From PALSA-1006 sp964571195 (GTDB taxonomy: Bacteria > Pseudomonadota > Gammaproteobacteria > Burkholderiales > Gallionellaceae), in assembly GCA_964571195.1 (NCBI GenBank), contig CAZNAD010000005.1, forward strand, positions 81,310 to 145,309: DNA of 64,000 nucleotides. Direction: 5' to 3'. The position numbers and the translations under genes are program-made. This document shows positions 33,916-41,905 of this stretch, piece by piece. The notes beneath the pieces are model-generated. The model had not been told where the DNA came from. It was given only the letters and a program-made list of their open reading frames with translations, and searched no databases. Position 1 is the stretch's first letter; every line of letters begins with the position of its first letter.

Positions 33916-35109
33916 TTATACCACGAACTTCTTGGTCACTTCATTTAGGCCCAGCGCGGCCTCGACCATACGTACGGCCTCTTTGCCGCAGGTCGCGGTC
34001 AGGTCTGCGGCAGTGTCGGTGCGGGTTTGGTTCTCCGCGATACGTGCGAGCACGATTCCTACCAGCATCTGCTGGTCATCGGCGGCTTCGCGTACCGCAT
34101 CGACCGAGGTCTTCATGCCGGCGGTGGCCTGTTCGATCTGCACGAAGATATCGGAAGATGCCTTGGAAGCGTGTAATCCGTCACGCACGGCACTGGCGTT
34201 TTCCCGCGAGATGGTGACCGTCGATGCGACATCGACGCTGACGCGCTGTAATACGGCATCGATACGCATGGTCGCCTGTGCGGCCTGTTCGGACAGTTTT
34301 CTGACTTCATCCGCGACGACTGCGAATCCGCGCCCCTGTTCCCCCGCCCGCGCGGCTTCGATGGCGGCATTCAGCGCCAGCAGATTGGTCTGTTCGGCGA
34401 TGGCGCGTATGGCGGAAACGGCAGTCTCCACTTCCTTTGCGCTGACTTCCAGGCTGTTCGCGTTGGCCGATATCCGGCGGCTGGCTTCGTCCAGTACCGA
34501 GATGGCTTTTTCGGTCGCGTTCACTTGCGTGACGCCGTTGCGTACCAGCTCGTCGGCGGAGGATGCGCTGTCACGGGCGGCGTCGGAAAGTTCGAGGATG
34601 GAATTCGCGGCATCGGCCATGCCATTGATGACTTGGATGACTTCGTGCGCGTTCTGGCGGTATTCGTTCATGTTGTTGCCGAGTGCCTGCATGGAGGTTC
34701 CGATCTCGCGTGCGGTTCCGTCTACCGCATCGGCAGACAGGGTCATCTCGCGCAAGGTCTCGCGCAGTCCTCCGGCCATGCTGTCGAAACCCTCGGTGAT
34801 TTCGCCTATGGTGTCGGCACTGCGTATGCCGCAACCTTCGCGCAGGTCGCCCTTGCGGATACGTTCGGCGGCCACGGCGACTTTGCGCAGTTTGCGTATC
34901 AGCAGCCACTCAAGCAGTTTGTGGTTGGCGATGCCGATGGTGATGCCGGCAACGATACAGCCTAGGCAGAACCACAACAACATCCCTTCTTTCCAGTTGA
35001 CGAAGAAATTTGCATAGAACGGGAAGACCAGTCCCATGAGCAGGCCGAAGCCGAGGAAGGAGAGCTGGAGTTGTCTGAGTATCGAAGGTGCGGATTTGTT
35101 CATGGTCAT
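33916..35109 (-). CDS. Methyl-accepting chemotaxis protein without a large periplasmic domain
   Basis: A 397-residue chemoreceptor. Two hydrophobic helices at residues about 15-33 and 38-57 are separated by only a short loop, so there is no periplasmic ligand domain. A HAMP-like linker follows (IRKLRKVAVAAERIRKGDL), then the cytoplasmic signalling domain with the hairpin tip EAARAGEQGRGFAVVADEV. It would sense a cytoplasmic or membrane redox cue. It is placed between sulfur gene blocks and may steer cells by energy state. Confidence 0.9.
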   Translation of the reverse strand: MTMNKSAPSILRQLQLSFLGFGLLMGLVFPFYANFFVNWKEGMLLWFCLGCIVAGITIGIANHKLLEWLLIRKLRKVAVAAERIRKGDLREGCGIRSADTIGEITEGFDSMAGGLRETLREMTLSADAVDGTAREIGTSMQALGNNMNEYRQNAHEVIQVINGMADAANSILELSDAARDSASSADELVRNGVTQVNATEKAISVLDEASRRISANANSLEVSAKEVETAVSAIRAIAEQTNLLALNAAIEAARAGEQGRGFAVVADEVRKLSEQAAQATMRIDAVLQRVSVDVASTVTISRENASAVRDGLHASKASSDIFVQIEQATAGMKTSVDAVREAADDQQMLVGIVLARIAENQTRTDTAADLTATCGKEAVRMVEAALGLNEVTKKFVV

Positions 35110-35200
35110 CCTTTTTTAGTACGGCGTTGTCCTATCTGTCTAAGCAATCTTGGATACAGGTACGATCATCGGTTCCACACAGCCGAACTTGAGCCGGCTT

Positions 35201-36073
35201 TCAAGTGTTCGCCAACCGCTCCAGATAACGCGCGCGAAAAAGCAGGCGCGGTAGCGACGGGTCGTTGGTGAAGGCGCTGCGGTCGTGCAACACGTTGTTG
35301 CACAACAAGCCCATGCCGTTTTCCAGACGCAGCGCGTGGATATGCGAGGAATCTGCGGCCAACAGGTGTTCCAGCATGGCAACAGCAGCCAAGGTCGCGG
35401 CATCCTGTTTCCACTCGATGCTGCGGGTGCGCGCGGTGTAACGCATGTGCAGGTTGCCTCCTGCGTCCACCGAAAAGACCGGGCCGCTCTGCGCGGGGCG
35501 TACGCCGTCGGTTTCGTCCACCCGCGCGGGGATGGTCATAGCATCCGGCGCGGACAGCGCGCGGATGAAGTCAGGGTTCGCGTCGCGTAACATGAGGTAG
35601 GCGATCTCGTGATCCAGTACGCGATTCTCACCGCCTGTTCCGGCGCTCTGCGCACAGTGCAGTACCATGCCGCGTATGGTGCGCTCCGCTGGGTTGTAAT
35701 AACCGTCGGTATGCCATTTGATGGCGCGGTCGGTATAGGGGATGTAGCTCTGTCGTTTGCCGTCGTCGTTGCACACGGTGATGCGCGAGATACCCTGTTC
35801 GCCCGCCAGCCAGTTGGCATCCAATTTCTCCAGACCCAACTGTGCGGCAAACTGTTGCAGCATCGCCTCATCCATGGCGACGGGTGAGGCATAAATCGCC
35901 ATGTTGCTGCGTCGGCAGCAGGACAATAATTCGGCCCGTTCGGCAGGTGTGACCGCCAGCGGGTCTTTGATCTCGACGATCAGATCACCGGTACGGGTGA
36001 TGGCGTGTGCCAATTTGTGTTCGCGCCAATACAGGTAGGCGTCGGTATCGGCAAGATCGAAATGAGTTGGCAT
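35201..36073 (-). CDS. TauD/TfdA-family Fe(II)/2-oxoglutarate dioxygenase
   Basis: A 290-residue member of the taurine dioxygenase superfamily. The iron site has H-x-D in KWHTDGYY near residue 120 and the distal His in NNVLHDRSAF near residue 265; LFRARYLER holds an Arg suited to 2-oxoglutarate binding. The substrate is unknown. In this operon it follows an unknown helical protein by three bases and shares direction with the cysteine-free DsrC homologue and the Cas6-like protein. Sulfonate cleavage giving sulfite would suit the context but is only inference. Confidence 0.82.
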   Translation of the reverse strand: MPTHFDLADTDAYLYWREHKLAHAITRTGDLIVEIKDPLAVTPAERAELLSCCRRSNMAIYASPVAMDEAMLQQFAAQLGLEKLDANWLAGEQGISRITVCNDDGKRQSYIPYTDRAIKWHTDGYYNPAERTIRGMVLHCAQSAGTGGENRVLDHEIAYLMLRDANPDFIRALSAPDAMTIPARVDETDGVRPAQSGPVFSVDAGGNLHMRYTARTRSIEWKQDAATLAAVAMLEHLLAADSSHIHALRLENGMGLLCNNVLHDRSAFTNDPSLPRLLFRARYLERLANT

Positions 36074-36076
36074 GGT

Positions 36077-36673
36077 TCAGTCGCCGCTGGTAGAGGTGCG
36101 GCGGCGCGCCGGGCGTGGTTCGGTCTCCAGCAGGCCACGGAAAGTTTTTTCCAGCATCTCCACCGCTTCCGGTGCTTCTATGCTCATCAGATGGTCGATG
36201 ATCCAGCCGCTGTCTTTTTCACTCATGACTTCGTCCATGCAATAGGCGAGGTAACGGGTGAAGGAGAAATCGGGGCCGTTCTCGTCATAGCCGAATTCCG
36301 CATATTCTCCCGCGCGCTGGTTGAGCCGGTCGATGAAGCGACGTTTGCAGTCTGCCGGTTCACCGCCCAGCAAGCGACTCTCGTTCTCGGCATGGGTCTC
36401 CGCGATGCGTTTCGCCAGCGTCATGGTGAAAGTGAGCCGCGCTTCCGCCGATAAGCGCCGGTAAGCGATGCGGTCGGCCACTTGGATCAGAAATAACAGG
36501 AACTCGCTCAGGAATGCGAAATATTGCGCGCCGACAGCGACCTCGAACTTGGCTTTGCGCGTGTTCTTCAAGGCGTTGTCGCCGATCTTGTAGGCGACAA
36601 ACGACACCGCCCCGGCGAGTTCCTCCGGGGTGTGTTCTCGGCCAGGCTTGAACCAGTTGCTTTTGATGCGCAT
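36077..36673 (-). CDS. Unidentified all-helical protein in the dsr-divergent operon
   Basis: A 198-residue soluble protein, judged mostly alpha-helical from its Ala/Leu/Glu/Arg-rich periodic sequence, with a C-terminal basic tail (RPARRRTSTSGD). The ATG at 36673 is preferred; the frame stays open to 36802, but that part lies in a palindromic repeat. There are only two Cys (EPADCKRR and AYCMDEV). The stop and the next start are three bases apart. I do not recognise the family. Confidence 0.72.
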   Translation of the reverse strand: MRIKSNWFKPGREHTPEELAGAVSFVAYKIGDNALKNTRKAKFEVAVGAQYFAFLSEFLLFLIQVADRIAYRRLSAEARLTFTMTLAKRIAETHAENESRLLGGEPADCKRRFIDRLNQRAGEYAEFGYDENGPDFSFTRYLAYCMDEVMSEKDSGWIIDHLMSIEAPEAVEMLEKTFRGLLETEPRPARRRTSTSGD

Positions 36674-36700
36674 TATTTTTATGCCCTCATTCGCTTCAGG

Positions 36701-36840
36701 CAGGTGGTCGCGAAACGTAGCGAGCGAAGACAGCGCAAGGCGCGAGACGGCGAAAGAGCGGAGTTTACTTGAAGTAAATGAGCATCTTGAGCCGTTGAGC
36801 AACGCCGTGATGTCGAGCGCAGTAGTTTCGCGGCCACCTG
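36701..36840. repeat. 140-bp imperfect palindrome (MITE/REP-like)
   Basis: The ends match as inverted repeats: CAGGTGGTCGCGAAACGTAG at the left and TAGTTTCGCGGCCACCTG at the right. The centre holds the palindrome GTTTACTTGAAGTAAAT. The element sits exactly between the stop of the DsrC homologue and the start of the helical protein, so it is transcribed within the operon and could fold into one long hairpin. Confidence 0.75.
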
Positions 36841-37170
36841 TCAGTAACCGCCCTTGCCATAAGGCTGCGGCAGTCCGCCGATCTTGGCCGCCTGTTTGGC
36901 CGGACCCAGAGGGAACAGATCGTACAGCGCCTTGCTATCGGCTTCCGGCCAGAATTCGTTGACACCTTTCAGCATGTTGCGGAAGTTGGGCGTATGGCCG
37001 TTTTCTTTGTATTCTTCGCGCATATAGTTGATGATTTCCCAATGTTTCGGGGTCAGCTCTATACCTTCCGTTGCGGCAATCACACTTACCACTTCTTCGC
37101 TGTAATCCGGCTCCAGCAGATATCCGTCAGCGTCCGTTTCAAGCTCATTACCTGCCACTGTGTATCCCAT
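36841..37170 (-). CDS. DsrC homologue lacking both cysteines
   Basis: A 109-residue DsrC/TusE-fold protein. The body is clearly of this family (LTPKHWEIINYMREEYKENG; ALYDLFPLGPAKQAAKIGGL). The C-terminal arm keeps the KQA-x-K-I-x-GLP-x-P pattern, yet the first Cys is Ala and the tail reads YGKGGY in place of TGCV. The protein has no Cys at all, so it cannot carry a persulfide or form the DsrC trisulfide. It may act as a binding or regulatory decoy of DsrC partners. It is located 34 bases after the Cas6-like gene. Confidence 0.85.
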   Translation of the reverse strand: MGYTVAGNELETDADGYLLEPDYSEEVVSVIAATEGIELTPKHWEIINYMREEYKENGHTPNFRNMLKGVNEFWPEADSKALYDLFPLGPAKQAAKIGGLPQPYGKGGY

Positions 37171-37204
37171 TTGCTTTCTCCGTTAGAAAAATCCCGCGCC
37201 GCCA

Positions 37205-37807
37205 TCAGTCCAGATCGGTGATGGCTTTGTGGGGTACGAAAATGCCGCAACCGAGGTTCCGGTCGGCGCCTAATCCGATGTATTGCAAGCGTATAGAAGC
37301 TTCCGGTTTGAGATCGTGTATCACCAGGCTATACCCGTTGATCGTGCGGCCCGGCGCTTGCAGGATGTTGCGCATGCCGCAGATGAGTTTTCCGGCGATC
37401 TCCATCTTTGCCAGGGTTGATGTCACTTCCCGGATGAAGTGCACCTCGTCTTCTGTTGAGTTCACCAAATGGGCGTGCAAGGTCGGATATGCCTGTATCG
37501 GGCGTAATCTGCCGCTGCCCAGCTGTAGTGTTTCATCTCCGATACTGAGCTGTTTGCCCGACAGGGCATCGAGATGCGCGGCGAGCGGGGCAGGCAGGCG
37601 CAACACCAACTTGGCGCGCTTGGGCAGCAACATGCCTGCCTCACTGGCTGCCGTGCGCAACGGCAGCACCCCGACTGCATCATCTGATCCAAAGGCCGGG
37701 ACATGGTGCAGCAATGCCTCCCACAGCATGAACGGATAGTCGGCGGGAAGGGTGCCTCCGCTGACATCGAATACCGCATCCGTCATCACGGGTTTGCTGT
37801 CAGTCAT
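37205..37807 (-). CDS. Cas6/Cmx6-like protein (type I-MYXAN family), no CRISPR nearby
   Basis: A 200-residue protein that begins FDVSGGTLPADYPFMLWEAL after a short lead and ends with the glycine-rich GLGADRNLGCGIFVPHKAI, which resembles the C-terminal G-loop of Cas6-type RNA endonucleases, in particular the MYXAN-type Cas6/Cmx6 proteins. The ATG at 37807 overlaps the upstream stop by eight bases, so a longer frame to 37921 is rejected. No other cas gene or repeat array is visible in the window. Likely activity is RNA binding or cleavage; the target is unknown. The assignment is from memory of family features and needs a profile search. Confidence 0.6.
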   Translation of the reverse strand: MTDSKPVMTDAVFDVSGGTLPADYPFMLWEALLHHVPAFGSDDAVGVLPLRTAASEAGMLLPKRAKLVLRLPAPLAAHLDALSGKQLSIGDETLQLGSGRLRPIQAYPTLHAHLVNSTEDEVHFIREVTSTLAKMEIAGKLICGMRNILQAPGRTINGYSLVIHDLKPEASIRLQYIGLGADRNLGCGIFVPHKAITDLD

Positions 37808-38024
37808 GCGGGGTGCTTTCCTGTTTATTCGCCCAGTCGAGCATGGCTGTTGCCCATTGTTCTGCGGTACCGGGATCGATGTCGAAGATGGTGAAGCGTT
37901 TGCCCTCGCGGATGCGCACACGCAACAGACTCATCCCCCCCTCGACATGGTCGATCTGCTGTAATTCGATCTCTTGTGAACCCAATGGAACCTTGAACTT
38001 CGCCAACCCGCTGATCTGTGCCAT
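37800..38024 (-). CDS. 74-aa protein leading the dsr-divergent operon
   Basis: A small soluble protein beginning MAQISGLAKFKVPLGSQEIE, ending DWANKQESTPHD, with no Cys. The ATG at 38024 is preceded by AGGAAGAG at good spacing. Its end overlaps the start of the Cas6-like gene, so the pair is translationally coupled. The beta-rich start (FKVPLGSQEIELQQIDHVEGG, then LRVRIREGKRFTIFDI) could be a PH-like or ligand-binding fold. I do not recognise the family. Confidence 0.72.
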   Translation of the reverse strand: MAQISGLAKFKVPLGSQEIELQQIDHVEGGMSLLRVRIREGKRFTIFDIDPGTAEQWATAMLDWANKQESTPHD

Positions 38025-38113
38025 GGCCACTCTTCCTGAACCTCATATACGGGGAGCGAGTCTATCCCCAATCACTATGGCTTTGAAATACTACTGGGGG
38101 AAGTTTTGATGCC

Positions 38114-38153
38114 ACCCGTAAGGGTTATAAAAAATACCCGCTACGGGTGATAG
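38114..38153 (+). promoter_or_regulatory. Tandem palindromes upstream of dsrA
   Basis: ACCCGTAAGGGTTATAA (38114-38130) is followed by TACCCGCTACGGGTGATAG (38135-38153). Both are inverted repeats with CCC and GGG arms, with centres about 22 bases apart, two turns of the helix. The first fits the motif at the sqr, soeA and tusA promoters. The segment CTGGTCGGA just downstream also occurs in the soeA promoter. The gap 38025-38328 separates the divergent operons and holds no gene. Confidence 0.65.
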
Positions 38154-38328
38154 TTTGCTGGTCGGATGCCCCGTAGTATGCCCATCCATCAAGAAGCTGG
38201 GGTGCCGGGGCGTCGTTGTGGCGGAACTCAGTCGGAACAATCGTTTGAATCACTAGCTCTACCCTTTACCGGGTCGTTAAACCAGTTGTTGACAGGCATC
38301 CGAAGCAGGTCGACTGAAAGGAAGAATT

Positions 38329-39624
38329 ATGGCGAAGAAGATGCATGATACCCCGAATTTGGACCAGCTCGAGTCCGGCCCGTGGCCCAGTTTTGTGACC
38401 GGCTTGAAGGAGCTGGCGAAGGAGAAAGACTATGTGGTCGACCTGCTCGGTCAATTGGAAGAGTCCTACAAGACCCGTAAAGGTTACTGGAAGGGCGGTA
38501 CGGTTGGGGTATTTGGCTACGGCGGCGGCGTAATTCCCCGCTTCACTGAGCTGAAGAATGCAGACGGTACGCCAAAATTCAAAGACGCAGCCGAGTTCCA
38601 TACGCTGCGCGTGATGCCACCTCCGGGTATGCATTACGACACCGCCACGCTGCGCCAATTCTGCGACATCTGGGAAAAACACGGCTCCGGCCTGATCGCG
38701 TTCCACGGCCAGTCCGGCGACATCATGTTCCAGGGCGCGACCACCGATAACGTGCAAAAAGCGTTCGACGAGTTCAACGAAATGGGCTTCGACCTCGGCG
38801 GCGCAGGTCCCGCAGTGCGTACTTCCATGTCTTGTGTGGGTGCGGCGCGTTGCGAGCAGTCTTGCTACGACGAGGCACAGGCGCACCGCGCCGTGCTGAA
38901 TACCTTCCTTGATGACATCCATCGTCCATCGTTGCCGTACAAGGTCAAGTTCAAGTTCTCCGGCTGCCCGAACGACTGTATGAACTCGATCCAGCGTTCC
39001 GACATCGCGGTGATCGGTACATGGCGCGACAACATCCGCACCGACGAAGCGTTGGCCAAGAAGTGGTTTGCCAAACACGGTATGGATGAGCTGGTAAACG
39101 ATGTGGTTTCGCGTTGCCCGACCAAGACTTTCCAGGTCAAAGAAATCGGCAAGATCAAGAAGGGTGAGCATATTTCCAGCGTGGCGGTGAGTGCCACTCA
39201 CGGCGTCGAAATCAACAATCAGGACTGTGTGCGCTGCATGCACTGCATCAACGTGATGACCGGTGCGCTGGCTCCCGGCAAGGATAGCGGCGCGAGCGTG
39301 CTGGTCGGCGGTAAGAGCCACCTGAAGATCGGCGGCCTGATGGGCACCGTGGTGATTCCGTTCATGAAGCTGGATACCGAAGAGAGTGTCGAGAAGCTGG
39401 TTGATTTTGCGCAACGCCACATCGACTTCTTCGCCGAAAACGCGCTGGAGCACGAGCGTTCCGGCGAGATGATCGAGCGTATCGGTTTGTCCAACTACCT
39501 CGATGCGATGGAAATCGACGTTGATCCGGCCATGGTCAATTCGCCGCGTATGAACCCCTATGTGCGTACCGATGGTTGGGATGAAGAAGTCGCCAAGATC
39601 AACGCCAAAAAGCAAGCCGCCTGA
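38329..39624 (+). CDS. dsrA: Reverse-type dissimilatory sulfite reductase alpha subunit
   Basis: A 431-residue sirohaem/4Fe-4S subunit that, with DsrB, oxidises DsrC-bound sulfur to sulfite in the cytoplasm. Cofactor-binding Cys lie in CVGAARCEQSCYDEA and FSGCPNDCMNS. A ferredoxin insertion is present at CVRCMHCINVM. Length and motifs match rDsrA. The ATG follows GAAAGGAAG. It heads the operon dsrABEFHCMKLJOPN. That dsrEFH and dsrL are present marks the oxidative, not reductive, type. Confidence 0.97.
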   Translation: MAKKMHDTPNLDQLESGPWPSFVTGLKELAKEKDYVVDLLGQLEESYKTRKGYWKGGTVGVFGYGGGVIPRFTELKNADGTPKFKDAAEFHTLRVMPPPGMHYDTATLRQFCDIWEKHGSGLIAFHGQSGDIMFQGATTDNVQKAFDEFNEMGFDLGGAGPAVRTSMSCVGAARCEQSCYDEAQAHRAVLNTFLDDIHRPSLPYKVKFKFSGCPNDCMNSIQRSDIAVIGTWRDNIRTDEALAKKWFAKHGMDELVNDVVSRCPTKTFQVKEIGKIKKGEHISSVAVSATHGVEINNQDCVRCMHCINVMTGALAPGKDSGASVLVGGKSHLKIGGLMGTVVIPFMKLDTEESVEKLVDFAQRHIDFFAENALEHERSGEMIERIGLSNYLDAMEIDVDPAMVNSPRMNPYVRTDGWDEEVAKINAKKQAA

Positions 39625-39634
39625 GGAGACCAAG

Positions 39635-40732
39635 ATGAATCAAGCCGTTCAAGCCGCAGCCCCTGCTGCAAAGCGCAAGCCCAAAGAGACCGGCGTACCG
39701 GATAACAAGAAATACTTGCATCCGACGCTGGCCAAGAATTACGGTAACTGGAAATACCACGACCGCCCGCGTCCGGGTGTATTGCATCACGTGTCCCACT
39801 CCGGCGACGAAGTGTGGTCGGTGCGTGCCGGTACGCAGCGCCAGATGGACGTTTACACCATCCGCAAGCTGTGCGACATCGCCGACAAATTCGCCGAAAG
39901 CCGTGTGCGCTTCACCATCCGTTCCAACATCGAGTTCATCGTGTCGGACGAAAAGAAAGTGGCTCCGCTGATCGCTGAACTGGAAAAGAACGGCTTCCCG
40001 GTGGGCGGCACCGGTAATTCGGTGACCATGATCGCCCACACCCAAGGCTGGTTGCACTGCGACATTCCCGGCACCGATGCATCCGGCGTGGTGAAGTCGC
40101 TGATGGACGAGTTGTACGACGAGTTCCGTCGCGAAGAAATGCCGAACCGTGTGCATCTCTCGACTTCCTGCTGCGAAATCAACTGCGGTGGTCAGGCTGA
40201 CTTGGCCATCATCGTGCAGCACACCAAGCCACCGGTCATCAATCACGACTTGGTTGCCAACGTGTGCGAACGTCCTACCGTGGTGGCGCGTTGCCCGGTT
40301 GCGGCGATCCGTCCTGCAATGGTGAACGGCAAGCCTTCGCTGGAAATCGACGAAGCCAAATGTATGTGCTGCGGCGCGTGTTACCCCCCCTGCCCACCGA
40401 TGCAAATCAACGACCCGGAAAATTCCAAGCTGGCAATCTGGGTCGGCGGTAAAAACTCCAACGCGCGCGGCAAGCCGACCTTCATGAAAATGGTCGCGTC
40501 CGGCTTGCCCAACAATGCGCCGCGCTGGCCCGAAGTCGCCGCTGTGGTGAAGAACATCCTGCACGTATACAAGGAAGATGCGCGTCCGTGGGAGCGCATG
40601 GCCGACTGGATCGACCGTATCGGCTGGCCGCGTTTCTTCGAGAAGACCGGGTTGCCGTTCACCAAGTACTTGATCGACGACTGGCGCGGTTCGCGCGCGA
40701 ACCTGAACGCTTCGACGCATATCCGTTTCTAA
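39635..40732 (+). CDS. dsrB: Reverse-type dissimilatory sulfite reductase beta subunit
   Basis: A 365-residue partner of DsrA. The cofactor-binding Cys cluster STSCCEINCGGQADLA and the ferredoxin domain CMCCGACYPPCPPMQI are visible. The catalytic sirohaem is normally held by this subunit. ATG 39635 follows GAGGAGACCAAG; an earlier in-frame start at 39560 lies inside dsrA and is rejected. It begins ten bases after dsrA. Confidence 0.97.
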   Translation: MNQAVQAAAPAAKRKPKETGVPDNKKYLHPTLAKNYGNWKYHDRPRPGVLHHVSHSGDEVWSVRAGTQRQMDVYTIRKLCDIADKFAESRVRFTIRSNIEFIVSDEKKVAPLIAELEKNGFPVGGTGNSVTMIAHTQGWLHCDIPGTDASGVVKSLMDELYDEFRREEMPNRVHLSTSCCEINCGGQADLAIIVQHTKPPVINHDLVANVCERPTVVARCPVAAIRPAMVNGKPSLEIDEAKCMCCGACYPPCPPMQINDPENSKLAIWVGGKNSNARGKPTFMKMVASGLPNNAPRWPEVAAVVKNILHVYKEDARPWERMADWIDRIGWPRFFEKTGLPFTKYLIDDWRGSRANLNASTHIRF

Positions 40733-40745
40733 GAGGAAGCCAGAA

Positions 40746-41105
40746 ATGAAATTCGGAATCGTAGTCAACGAGGGGCCGTATCAGCATCAGGCAAGCGACT
40801 CCGCTTACCTGTTCGCCAAGGCGGCTATCGCCAAAGGCCATGAAGTATGGCGCGTATTTTTCTACCACGACGGCGTGAACAATGCGTCCAAACTCACCGA
40901 GCCGCCGCAGGATGACCGTCACATCGTCAACCGCTGGACCAAGCTGGCGGAAGAGCATCAGGTTGATCTGGTGGTGTGCGTGGCCGCAGCGCTGCGTCGC
41001 GGCATCAAGGAAGAAAACTTGGCGCAGGGCTTCCGCATCTCCGGTCTTGGCCAATTGGTTGAAGCCGGAACCAAGTGCGACCGTCTGGTCACCTTCGGCG
41101 ATTAA
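40746..41105 (+). CDS. dsrE: DsrE sulfurtransferase subunit
   Basis: A 119-residue subunit of the DsrEFH hexamer that passes sulfane sulfur to DsrC. The active cysteine is Cys78 in VDLVVCVAAALRRGI, the same number as in Allochromatium vinosum DsrE. The order dsrE-dsrF-dsrH with short gaps is diagnostic for sulfur oxidisers. Confidence 0.96.
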   Translation: MKFGIVVNEGPYQHQASDSAYLFAKAAIAKGHEVWRVFFYHDGVNNASKLTEPPQDDRHIVNRWTKLAEEHQVDLVVCVAAALRRGIKEENLAQGFRISGLGQLVEAGTKCDRLVTFGD

Positions 41106-41116
41106 GGAGAGACGAG

Positions 41117-41488
41117 ATGAGTGAAGGAACCGTAAAAAAATTCATGTTCGTCAACCGTAAGGCTCCGCACGGCACGATCTACGCGCTGGAGTCGCTGGAA
41201 GTGGTGCTGATTACCGCCGCTTTCGATCAGGATGTGTCGCTGGTATTCGCAGACGATGGCGTGTATCAACTGAAGAAGGGTCAGCAGACCAAAGGCATCG
41301 AGACCAAGAACTTCTCACCCACCTATCGTGCGCTGGAAGGTTATGACATCGAGAAGCTGTACGTCGAGAAAGAGTCGATGGAGGCGCGCGGCCTGAGCGA
41401 AGACGACCTGCTGGTCGATGTCACCGTACTCAGCAGTGCCGAGATGGGCGAGCTGATGGCCAAACAAGACGTGGTTCTAAGTTTCTAA
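41117..41488 (+). CDS. dsrF: DsrF subunit of the DsrEFH complex
   Basis: A 123-residue paralogue of DsrE without any cysteine, as expected, since DsrF is thought structural in the DsrEFH hexamer. ATG 41117 follows AAGGAGAGACG; the longer frame from 41075 overlaps dsrE and is rejected. Segments MFVNRKAPHGTIYALESLEV and FADDGVYQLKKGQ match the family fold. Confidence 0.95.
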   Translation: MSEGTVKKFMFVNRKAPHGTIYALESLEVVLITAAFDQDVSLVFADDGVYQLKKGQQTKGIETKNFSPTYRALEGYDIEKLYVEKESMEARGLSEDDLLVDVTVLSSAEMGELMAKQDVVLSF

Positions 41489-41500
41489 GGGGGAAAATAA

Positions 41501-41797
41501 ATGCTTCACATCATCAATAAATCTCCCTTGTCCAGCAGCACATTGGAAAGTTGCCTGCGCATGAACGCGGCAGGCGATGTTCTGCTGATCGAGGATGCGG
41601 TGTATGCCGCGACCACAGGTAACGCTTTCGAGGGTAAGCTGCGCGTAGCGATGAGTCGCTGCAAGGTATACGTGTTGCAACCCGATCTGGAAGCACGCGG
41701 CTTGGCCGACCGTCTCATCCCAGGCGTGACGGCAGTCGACCACGGCGGTTTCGTCGATCTCGCGGTCGGCAATAGCGCCTGCCAATCCTGGCTGTAA
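41501..41797 (+). CDS. dsrH: DsrH subunit of the DsrEFH complex
   Basis: A 98-residue DsrH/TusB-like protein. Cys18 in SSTLESCLRMN is the family cysteine (around position 20 in other DsrH). It ends SACQSWL, a typical aromatic tail. It is followed by an 80-base stretch with a GC-rich repeat before dsrC. Confidence 0.93.
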   Translation: MLHIINKSPLSSSTLESCLRMNAAGDVLLIEDAVYAATTGNAFEGKLRVAMSRCKVYVLQPDLEARGLADRLIPGVTAVDHGGFVDLAVGNSACQSWL

Positions 41798-41817
41798 AGC
41801 AAAGTTGCTTTTCTCGT

Positions 41818-41862
41818 TCGCCTCCTCGCCCGCTTGCGGGAGAGGATTGGGGAGAGGGCAGA
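41818..41862. repeat. GGGAGAGG-type palindromic repeat between dsrH and dsrC
   Basis: CCTCGCCCGCTTGCGGGAGA followed by GGATTGGGGAGAGGGCAG. The left half forms a hairpin (GCCCGCTTGCGGG). It belongs to the same family as the elements at 17484, 49606 and 58512. It lies in the dsr operon and could fold in the mRNA between dsrH and dsrC. Confidence 0.6.
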
Positions 41863-41905
41863 GAGATTCAATAATTAGTTGGCAATACCTAAAAGGAGAA
41901 ACATC

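Noticed and set aside
33797..35017. 406-codon plus-strand frame opposite the chemoreceptor gene
   Set aside because: Ser/Ala/Thr-rich shadow of the chemoreceptor signalling domain on the other strand.
37205..38024. CRISPR-Cas locus suggested by the Cas6-like gene
   Set aside because: No array of regularly spaced direct repeats and no other cas gene can be seen in the window.
38266..39633. 455-codon minus-strand frame opposite dsrA
   Set aside because: dsrA is beyond doubt on the plus strand; the antisense frame has no recognisable domain.
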